This document shows positions 32,650 through 38,059 of a stretch of 38,059 bases of DNA, in pieces. The DNA lies in NCBI GenBank assembly GCA_037440525.1, contig JBBITW010000009.1:1-38059 (forward strand), read 5' to 3'. Position 1 is the stretch's first letter; each line of letters opens with the position of its first letter. Origin of the DNA: JBBITW01 sp037440525 (GTDB lineage Bacteria > Desulfobacterota > BSN033 > UBA1163). The notes beneath the pieces were generated by a model. It was given only the letters and a program-made list of their open reading frames with translations, was not told the origin of the DNA and did not search any database. Both the position numbers and the translations under genes were made by a program.

Positions 32650-32817
32650 TAAATTGAGCGATTTTAGATTGTCATTGCGAAGCAATCTCTTCCAAATTGT
32701 CATTCCTCGCTCCGCTCGGAATGACAAACATGGCATACACCTCATCCGACACAGCCTCTTCGGGGAGAGGGTTGGGTCGGTACGACTCGCAACTGAAGTG
32801 AGGGGGAATTTAGGTAA
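32650..32817. repeat. Terminal-inverted-repeat element, copy 5, apparently interrupted by a second repeat
   Basis: A clear left end TAAATTGAGCGATT (32650-32663) is followed by GTCATTGCGAAGCAATCTC and GTCATTCCTCGCTCCGCTCG. The usual tail is absent. Instead CGGGGAGAGGGTTGGGTCGG (from 32761) through AAGTGAGGGGG follows, homologous in reverse orientation to 26217-26253. Immediately after it comes GAATTTAGGTAAA, which matches the last bases and flank of copy 2 (CAATTTAGGTAAA). This suggests replacement of, or insertion into, the right end. Confidence 0.55.
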
Positions 32818-32855
32818 ATGGGAGGTGAAAATTAAACATAGAAATATTGAGAGAC

Positions 32856-32907
32856 GAATCACAAACGTAGGGCAAGGGCTTGTCCCTTGCCGTATTTGGT
32901 TTCATTT
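32856..32907. repeat. 52-bp exact repeat, copy B
   Basis: Identical to 24150-24201. Here only the right arm of the hairpin is present, so the copy carries half of the structure seen at 24112-24186. The rest of the gap up to 33157 is AT-rich without coding signal; I see no convincing promoter for the next gene. Confidence 0.9.
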
Positions 32908-33157
32908 CTAATGTCGAATTACGACACAGTCTCATTGGGAGAGAGGAAAAGTAAGGAGAGTAATAAAATTGCCCTCCACCCCCGTAGAAAGATGTGAGAA
33001 AAGAGAATTTTGATGGATTTGAGAGGGTGTAATTAATTGAAAACAAATTAAAATTCTTATAGGAGGCAATTCAAAGGATATTGTTCAAAATATATTATTA
33101 TTATCAATAGGTTACTAATTTCGTGAAACCCGCAAATTTATAGAAGAAAGGAGAATT

Positions 33158-34216
33158 ATGTATAATATTGCTGTAATTCCTGGAGATGGCACTGGACCTG
33201 AGGTGATTGCCGAGGGTTTAAAAGTTCTAAAGGCAGTATCAGAAAGGTTTGGCTTCAAGTATCAATTGGAAAAGTATGATTTTGGAGGAGAGAGATATTT
33301 AAGGACTGGAGAGACCCTTCCAGATTCGGTTATACAAGAATTAAAGAAGATGGATGCAATCTATCTTGGTGCAATTGGTCATCCAGAGGTAAAACCTGGA
33401 ATACTTGAACAGGGAATCTTATTAAAGATAAGATTCCAGTTGGATCAATACATAAATTTAAGGCCTGTCAAACTCTACCCGGGGGTTGACACCCCTCTTA
33501 AGGACAAAGGTCCTGAAGACATAGATTTTGTAGTTATCAGAGAGAATACAGAAGGGGCTTATCTCGGTGCAGGTGGCTTTCTTAGAAAAGGGACACCTGA
33601 TGAAATTGCGATCCAGGAAGCCATACATACGAGAAAAGGTGTTGAGCGATGTATACGATTTGCATTTGAATTTTGTCAAAGACGAAATAAGAAACATAAA
33701 CTCACACTTTGTGGAAAGACTAATGTCCTGACCTATGCATTCGACCTATGGGAAAGGACCTTTAATGAGATAGCAAAAGAATTTGAGGGAATCCAAACAG
33801 ATTATGCCCATGTTGATGCGATCTGTATGTGGATGGTAAAAAACCCTGAGTGGTTTGATGTGATAGTAACAGACAACATGTTTGGCGATATCATAACTGA
33901 CCTCGGGGCAATGATTCAGGGAGGATTGGGGATTGCCGCTGGAGGGAATATAAATCCCCGTGGAGTCTCAATGTTTGAACCAATGGGAGGCTCTGCCCCC
34001 AAGTATACAGGATTGGGAGTGGTGAGCCCTCTGGCTGCCATATCTGCATGTCAGATGATGCTGGAATTTCTGGGTGAGAGAGAGGCATCTCGGGCAATTG
34101 AAAATGCCATAATGGAAGTTGTTAAGAATGATGTAAAAAATCTTAGTGCAGGAAAGATGGGATATTCGACCTCTGAGGTTGGAGACTTAGTGGTTAAGTA
34201 TATTCAAGAAATTTAA
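33158..34216 (+). CDS. Isocitrate/isopropylmalate dehydrogenase family protein (LeuB-like)
   Basis: A 352-residue NAD-dependent beta-decarboxylating dehydrogenase. The start IAVIPGDGTGPEVIAEG is typical. The substrate-binding arginine region reads LLKIRFQLDQYINLRPVKLY, and DFVVIRENTEGAYLGAGG follows. The Lys/Tyr catalytic area is LCGKTNVLTYAFDLW, and the metal Asp region is DNMFGDIITDLGAMIQGGLG. The NAD site near EPMGGSAPKYTG favours NAD over NADP. It could be 3-isopropylmalate, tartrate/D-malate or homoisocitrate dehydrogenase; these cannot be separated by eye. No leuA, leuC or leuD is adjacent, which argues against routine leucine synthesis. An LsrF-like gene follows 38 bases later. AAAGGAG before the ATG supports the start. 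Confidence 0.9.
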   Translation: MYNIAVIPGDGTGPEVIAEGLKVLKAVSERFGFKYQLEKYDFGGERYLRTGETLPDSVIQELKKMDAIYLGAIGHPEVKPGILEQGILLKIRFQLDQYINLRPVKLYPGVDTPLKDKGPEDIDFVVIRENTEGAYLGAGGFLRKGTPDEIAIQEAIHTRKGVERCIRFAFEFCQRRNKKHKLTLCGKTNVLTYAFDLWERTFNEIAKEFEGIQTDYAHVDAICMWMVKNPEWFDVIVTDNMFGDIITDLGAMIQGGLGIAAGGNINPRGVSMFEPMGGSAPKYTGLGVVSPLAAISACQMMLEFLGEREASRAIENAIMEVVKNDVKNLSAGKMGYSTSEVGDLVVKYIQEI

Positions 34217-34254
34217 ACTAATTTAGGTTTAATATTATTTCGAGGAGGTGAATT

Positions 34255-35076
34255 ATGGAATGGGGGATGAAAAACCGTCTGGCACAGTTGATTAAATCAG
34301 ATGGGCACTGTTTATTTTTGCCAATTGACCACGGCTATTTCCAGGGACCAACAACAAGGCTGGAGAGACCCGGTGAAACAATAAAACCATTGCTACCTTA
34401 CTGTGATGCCATCTTTGTTACGAGAGGGGTTCTCCGTTCTTCCATCAATCCAGAAAATACAAAACCAATTATTCTAAGGGTTTCCGGGGGAACAAGTATG
34501 GTGGGGAAGGATCTTTCAGATGAAGGGATTACCACTTCTATGGAAGAGGCAATAAGACTTAATGTGGCTGCAGTGGGGATATCTATTTTTGTAGGGACTG
34601 AACATGAGAAGGATTCCCTTCTCAATCTATCAAAACTTGTAGACGAAGGTGAGAAGTATGGAATTCCTGTCATGGCAGTTACAGCCGTGGGGAAGGAGCT
34701 GGAGAAAAGGGATGCACGCTATCTGGCATTGAGCTCAAGAATTGCTGCTGAACTTGGTGCAAGAATTGTGAAGACTTACTGGTGTGAGAATTTTGAAAAG
34801 GTGGTCAACGGCTGCCCTGTCCCAGTTGTAATGGCAGGAGGTCCTAAGGTTGATACTGAAATGGAGGTCTTTGAGTTCGTTTACGATGGGATGGAGAAAG
34901 GAGCAATTGGTGTAAACCTCGGGAGAAATATATGGCAGAACGATTATCCTGTGGCGATGATAAAGGCCCTAAGGGCAATCATCCATAAAAAGGCTACTGC
35001 AAAAGAGGCAAATCAAATCTTTGAGGAGGAGAAAAGAAAGGTGTCCACCAAACCAACTCAGCGGTTTTATAAATAG
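34255..35076 (+). CDS. LsrF-like class I aldolase/thiolase (DeoC/LacD/FbaB superfamily)
   Basis: A 273-residue TIM-barrel protein very similar along its length to LsrF, the 3-hydroxy-5-phosphonooxypentane-2,4-dione thiolase of AI-2 catabolism. Shared segments are WGMKNRL at the start, DHGYFQGPTTRLERP, RGVLRSSINP, GTEHEKDSLLN and NLGRNIWQNDYPVAMIKA. The Schiff-base Lys is in ARIVKTYWCE. None of the other lsr genes (transporter, kinase LsrK, isomerase LsrG, regulator LsrR) is in the window, so the AI-2 role is doubtful and a related acyl-transfer or aldol step is more likely. GAGGAGGTG before the ATG is a strong ribosome-binding site. It probably forms a two-gene unit with the upstream dehydrogenase. 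Confidence 0.88.
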   Translation: MEWGMKNRLAQLIKSDGHCLFLPIDHGYFQGPTTRLERPGETIKPLLPYCDAIFVTRGVLRSSINPENTKPIILRVSGGTSMVGKDLSDEGITTSMEEAIRLNVAAVGISIFVGTEHEKDSLLNLSKLVDEGEKYGIPVMAVTAVGKELEKRDARYLALSSRIAAELGARIVKTYWCENFEKVVNGCPVPVVMAGGPKVDTEMEVFEFVYDGMEKGAIGVNLGRNIWQNDYPVAMIKALRAIIHKKATAKEANQIFEEEKRKVSTKPTQRFYK

Positions 35077-35147
35077 TGCTTACTTATTCCTCGGCACATT
35101 ATCCTTGCCCCCCACCATTATCCCCCAACGGAGAGGAGGGCATATTT

Positions 35148-35561
35148 TTAAGGAATATTGAAAAAACCTGCTATTAAAAAATGTTTATCAAAAGAAAAAG
35201 CCTTTTTAATCTTTTGTCTCTTCATAATCACGAAACTGATTGCATCTGTATAACTAAAATTTTGATCGCTGTATTTTGCCAGTATTGATTCCCCTTCTTC
35301 CTCAATATCTTTATTTGAATAGACTTTCAAAATTCTGGGGGTTGTCTTTATGTTTTTAAGGAATGCCATCGCTGGTTGATGACCCAACTCATTTAAAATA
35401 ATAATATAGGTTTCCGCAATGACAAAGTTGCTTGTTATTAGATTCCTATGATTTTTTAATAACGAAGGGTAATTTGAAGCAGCAATTTTGTGGTTGAAAT
35501 CATCTCTATCCGCCAAAGCGATCCATGCACTGGTATCGACAAAAATATCCTCAAGGGCCAT
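35148..35561 (-). CDS. PIN-domain RNase toxin (VapC-like)
   Basis: A 137-residue PIN-domain protein, the usual size of VapC RNases. The acidic active site is visible: D9 in FVDTSAW, E50 in VIAETY, D106 in YTDAISF and D125 in SFDKHF. It follows the ribbon-helix-helix antitoxin gene directly: the antitoxin TGA (35563-35561) shares its A with this ATG (TGATG). A GTG at 35564 is an alternative start. Expected role: cleavage of specific RNAs unless bound by the antitoxin. The gene looks intact. Confidence 0.9.
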   Translation of the reverse strand: MALEDIFVDTSAWIALADRDDFNHKIAASNYPSLLKNHRNLITSNFVIAETYIIILNELGHQPAMAFLKNIKTTPRILKVYSNKDIEEEGESILAKYSDQNFSYTDAISFVIMKRQKIKKAFSFDKHFLIAGFFNIP

Positions 35562-35818
35562 CACTTTCTCTTGTATCTAACATATTTCTTTATATATTGA
35601 TCATGCTGAGCGGATAAATCTTTTTTACCTGAATGCCCAAGCCCAATGAGGTTCATCGCAGGATCTTCCTCCAGAGGGATGTCTCTTAAGAATCTCTCGA
35701 GGCTTTCCCGGATAATCTTAGCCTTTGAGATTCCTTTTTTCTTAGAAAGCGCTTCTAATATGGAAGCCTGCTGGTGTTCAAGATATATTTGAATAGGCCT
35801 CTTCTTTAAATTTTTCAT
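35561..35818 (-). CDS. Ribbon-helix-helix antitoxin (VapB-like)
   Basis: An 85-residue protein with an N-terminal ribbon-helix-helix: the strand RPIQIYLEHQQASIL followed by helices EALSKKKGISKAKIIRESLERFL. The C-terminal part (about 50-85), rich in charged residues, is the expected toxin-binding tail. It is encoded just ahead of and overlapping the PIN toxin, the normal antitoxin-first order, and would repress the shared promoter. No Shine-Dalgarno precedes the ATG at 35818, and the -10 box ends only eight bases before it, so translation from a leaderless mRNA is likely. There is no other Met near the N-terminus that could serve as a later start. Confidence 0.88.
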   Translation of the reverse strand: MKNLKKRPIQIYLEHQQASILEALSKKKGISKAKIIRESLERFLRDIPLEEDPAMNLIGLGHSGKKDLSAQHDQYIKKYVRYKRK

Positions 35819-35825
35819 GTATTTT

Positions 35826-35854
35826 TTTATACATCATAAAAGATGATATGTCAA
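35826..35854 (-). promoter_or_regulatory. Near-consensus vapBC promoter with embedded operator palindrome
   Basis: On the minus strand TTGACA (35854-35849) and TATAAA (35831-35826) are separated by exactly 17 bases. The spacer contains the inverted repeat ATCAT-N5-ATGAT (35833-35847), a plausible operator for the ribbon-helix-helix antitoxin. The predicted transcript start (about 35818-35819) coincides with the antitoxin ATG. Confidence 0.75.
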
Positions 35855-35924
35855 ATAATAAATCTTTTGGCTAAATCAATGTTTTAATTTTTACACTTCG
35901 TAATTGTAATTTTATAATTATATA

Positions 35925-35953
35925 TTGACGTAGCAGATGAAGTAATATATTCT
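35925..35953 (+). promoter_or_regulatory. Possible promoter for the alcohol dehydrogenase operon
   Basis: TTGACG at 35925-35930 is followed at 15-17 bases by TATATT/TATTCT (35946-35953). It lies divergently from the vapBC promoter and ahead of the ATG at 35980; GAGGT at 35963-35967 is a rather distant ribosome-binding site. Confidence 0.35.
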
Positions 35954-35979
35954 TATGCATGTGAGGTAAACATATTCAA

Positions 35980-37017
35980 ATGATGCGGGTGGCTATGTAT
36001 TATAATAACCAAGATGTTAGGTTGGAGGAGATGCCCGTTCCCCCCATTGGACCTGGAGAATTGTTGGTAAAGGTTATGGCAAGCGGTATATGTGGAAGCG
36101 ATGTAATGGAATGGTACAGAAAGAAGAAGGCGCCCTGTGTGCTTGGTCATGAAGTGACTGGAGAGATTGTAGAGATAGGAGAGGGTGTAAGGAATCTCAG
36201 AATTGGTGATCGGGTATTTGTTTCACATCATGTCCCCTGTAATACCTGCCATTACTGTCTTAATGGCCACCATACGGTTTGTGACACATTGAGGGCTACA
36301 AACTTTGATCCTGGTGGGTTTGCGGAATATATTCGTGTTCCAAAAATAAATGTTGATCGCGGTCTATTTTTATTGCCAGAGGAGATATCTTTTGAAGATG
36401 GTGTTTTTATTGAACCACTGGCATGTGTAATTCGTGGCCAGAGATTGGCAGGTATTAAGCCAGGCGATTCCATACTGGTAATTGGAAGTGGGATATCAGG
36501 ACTTCTTCACATTGCACTGGCCAGGGCATCAGGGGCAGGGTGTATTGTATCAACTGATATAAATGAATATCGAATTATGGCTGCAAAGAGATTTGGTGCA
36601 GATGAAGTAATTTATTCCAGAGACGTTAACCCATCTCGACTCAGGGATTTAAATGGGGGAAGACTTTTTGATTTGGTTATAGTTTGTGCAGGAACAGTCT
36701 CTGCTTACAAGCAGGCAATTGAATCAGCAGATCGCGCAGGAGTGGTGCTATGCTTTGCTCCAGTGGAGCCAGGGATTGAGCTCTCTATCTCTTTTTTTGA
36801 TTACTGGAGGGATGGTATAAAACTTTTGCCTACATATGGAGGTAGCCCTTTAGATATTGAAATGGCTATAGAATTGATACGTCGTAATCGTCTCCCGCTT
36901 CATGAAATGATTACACATCGCCTCCCCCTGGAGGATACAGGAACTGGATTTAGACTGGTCTCAGAGGGTAAAGAATCAATAAAGGTGATTATTGAACCTC
37001 ACCGTTTAGGAAATTGA
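35980..37017 (+). CDS. Zinc-dependent medium-chain alcohol/polyol dehydrogenase
   Basis: A 345-residue dehydrogenase of the sorbitol/threonine dehydrogenase type. Catalytic zinc ligands are C38 in GICGSD, and H57-E58 in LGHEVTG, with a further E in FIEPLACVIRG. The structural-zinc cysteines are C87, C90, C93 and C101. The nucleotide-binding motif is ILVIGSGISGLLHIALA followed by an acidic residue in STDINEYR, favouring NAD over NADP. A second ATG lies directly after the first (MM). The alpha/beta hydrolase begins 22 bases after the stop, so the two form a likely operon. The substrate alcohol is unknown; the pairing with a hydrolase suggests a catabolic sequence on a cyclic or ester-containing compound. 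Confidence 0.93.
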   Translation: MMRVAMYYNNQDVRLEEMPVPPIGPGELLVKVMASGICGSDVMEWYRKKKAPCVLGHEVTGEIVEIGEGVRNLRIGDRVFVSHHVPCNTCHYCLNGHHTVCDTLRATNFDPGGFAEYIRVPKINVDRGLFLLPEEISFEDGVFIEPLACVIRGQRLAGIKPGDSILVIGSGISGLLHIALARASGAGCIVSTDINEYRIMAAKRFGADEVIYSRDVNPSRLRDLNGGRLFDLVIVCAGTVSAYKQAIESADRAGVVLCFAPVEPGIELSISFFDYWRDGIKLLPTYGGSPLDIEMAIELIRRNRLPLHEMITHRLPLEDTGTGFRLVSEGKESIKVIIEPHRLGN

Positions 37018-37039
37018 TTTTTACTTTAGAAAGAGATAA

Positions 37040-37813
37040 ATGCCTTTTGCAAATATCAATGGAATAAAAATATATTATGAGATTTATGGAGAAGGGGATA
37101 TTATTGTTCTTCTCCATCATGGGTTTGGATCCACAAAGATATGGGAAAATATATATCCAGGTTTGGTTGAAAGAGGTTATAAGGTATTAATGTATGATAG
37201 AAGGGGATACGGAAGATCAGATGGAGGCGAGGATTTTGAAGAATTTTATGTCAGTGAAAGATATTGCCCTGAGAGTGTTGAGGAGTTGGCCAAATTGAAG
37301 GAAATTCTCAATCTTGATTCCTTCCATATAATTGGTCAATGTGAAGGTGGTGTGGTTGGAGTAGAATATGCAATAAGATATCCTGATCAGGTCAAGACAA
37401 TGGTTATCTCAAGCACACAGTGCTATAGCAAGGTGACGATGGTTGAATTTAATAAAATGTTATTTCCAAAAACATTTGATGAACTTGAACCCGAGGTCAA
37501 AGAGAAGCTCACATATATCCAGGGACCGAAGAGGGTAGGCTCACTTTATAATCTATTTCGAAGATATGGCGGGGCATATGGTAAGGATGTATTCGATCTG
37601 AGAGGAGAGTTGCCTCATGTAAAGTGTCCTACCCTTGTGCTATACCCTGATAGAAGCATACTTTTTGAGGTAGAACAGGGTGTTGAATTTTACCGACACC
37701 TTCAAATGGGGGAGCTTGCAGTTTTGCCAAAGTGTGGACACAATACCTATGAGGAAAGACCTTCGGAGTATGTCCGGAATGTTTTAGATTTCTTAAAAAG
37801 ACATGGTTTTTAG
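37040..37813 (+). CDS. Alpha/beta hydrolase with cysteine nucleophile
   Basis: A 257-residue alpha/beta hydrolase. The oxyanion-hole region is LLHHGFGSTKIW, and MYDRRGYGRSD is the family's second conserved segment. The nucleophile elbow reads IIGQCEGGVVG, so C101 stands where most members have Ser. The other triad residues are probably D204 in LYPDRSIL and H234 in KCGHNTYEE. Cys nucleophiles are known in dienelactone hydrolases (GYCLGG), but the rest of this sequence looks more like the C-C hydrolase/haloperoxidase type. The TGT codon is clear in the DNA. It is directly behind the alcohol dehydrogenase gene, and a further open frame follows at once. Substrate unknown. Confidence 0.9.
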   Translation: MPFANINGIKIYYEIYGEGDIIVLLHHGFGSTKIWENIYPGLVERGYKVLMYDRRGYGRSDGGEDFEEFYVSERYCPESVEELAKLKEILNLDSFHIIGQCEGGVVGVEYAIRYPDQVKTMVISSTQCYSKVTMVEFNKMLFPKTFDELEPEVKEKLTYIQGPKRVGSLYNLFRRYGGAYGKDVFDLRGELPHVKCPTLVLYPDRSILFEVEQGVEFYRHLQMGELAVLPKCGHNTYEERPSEYVRNVLDFLKRHGF

Positions 37814-37823
37814 GCAACTGGAT

Positions 37824-38059
37824 ATGGATGTTATCCCCATTCTTAAATTGAGAATTAAAGCACTGGTTCTTCAGGAAATTAGATTATTACGGGTGAAACA
37901 ATCGTTTACTCCCAGCATTATCCTCGATGAGATATCACGATCTATTCAGGAAACCAAAAGAGATATAGTAAAACTTACAAAGTCACTCAGTTATAAAGAA
38001 AGAAATAGAATTCTTAAGAGATTGGTTCGTGAGGCAGTGGATGAAGAGATTGATAGGGC
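37824..38059 (+). CDS. Hypothetical protein, 3' partial
   Basis: An open frame runs from the ATG at 37824 through the window end (78 complete codons). An in-frame ATG at 37803 overlapping the hydrolase stop is an alternative start. The visible part (IPILKLRIKALVLQEIRLLR, then ISRSIQETKRDIVKLTKSL) is helical, basic and partly amphipathic, with no recognised domain. It is probably the third gene of the dehydrogenase-hydrolase unit. No function is assigned. Confidence 0.6.
   Translation, partial: MDVIPILKLRIKALVLQEIRLLRVKQSFTPSIILDEISRSIQETKRDIVKLTKSLSYKERNRILKRLVREAVDEEIDR

Noticed and set aside
34255..35076. A complete AI-2 (lsr) uptake system
   Set aside because: Only the LsrF-like gene is present; no lsrABCD, lsrK, lsrG or lsrR homolog is in the window.

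Overview
The window looks like a chromosomal segment from an anaerobic, fairly AT-rich bacterium. The closest fit by gene content is a Desulfobacterota-type (deltaproteobacterial) lineage, but this is inference from gene families and no rRNA or other phylogenetic marker is present. Supporting signs are a tungsten/molybdopterin aldehyde:ferredoxin oxidoreductase, a four-activity 2-oxoacid:ferredoxin oxidoreductase, a periplasmic c-heme sensor kinase, a TctC/Bug-type solute-binding-like protein, a B12/radical SAM enzyme and an archaeal/mycobacterial-size inositol-phosphate synthase. I saw no tRNA, rRNA, CRISPR array, transposase, integrase or phage gene.

Layout. (1) 1-7074: purN-like formyltransferase and full-length purL, then an unrecognised 377-aa protein and an AsmA/DUF748-like membrane-anchored protein. 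(2) 7089-13032: an accessory-looking stretch with a signal-less TctC-like protein carrying a DUF2267-like N-terminus, inositol-phosphate synthase on the minus strand, an MNT antitoxin with a decayed HEPN partner, a SurA-N/thioredoxin fusion and an MFS transporter, separated by palindromic repeats. (3) 13145-16864: aldehyde:ferredoxin oxidoreductase, a di-heme sensor kinase and QueF. (4) 22987-16891, minus strand: a tight six-gene operon of alcohol dehydrogenase, histidine phosphatase, then gamma, FAD/NAD(P)-ferredoxin fusion, alpha and beta subunits of a 2-oxoacid oxidoreductase. (5) 24024-23284 and 25866-24196, minus strand: secreted metallo-beta-lactamase-fold protein and a B12/radical SAM protein. 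(6) 26496-32631: GalT-like nucleotidyltransferase, then a probable glnA-LUD-purH-purD operon. (7) 33158-35076: isopropylmalate-dehydrogenase-like and LsrF-like aldolase/thiolase genes. (8) 35148-35818, minus strand: a VapBC-like toxin-antitoxin pair with a near-consensus promoter that appears to give a leaderless mRNA. (9) 35980-end: zinc alcohol dehydrogenase, an alpha/beta hydrolase with a Cys nucleophile, and a partial unknown gene.

How it fits together. Purine synthesis (purN, purL, purH, purD) and nitrogen assimilation (glnA) are spread over two plus-strand blocks, and PurL is the glutamine-using step. The oxidoreductase genes suggest ferredoxin- and NAD(P)-linked oxidation of alcohols, aldehydes and 2-oxoacids. 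The most unusual non-genic content is a set of palindromic repeat families at gene junctions. One family has 14-bp terminal inverted repeats around exchangeable cargo (five copies). A second, GACTGGGGAGG-ended family is present as a long and a short form. A 52-bp sequence is duplicated exactly, and one copy supplies the stop codon of a gene. No cognate mobility enzyme is visible here.
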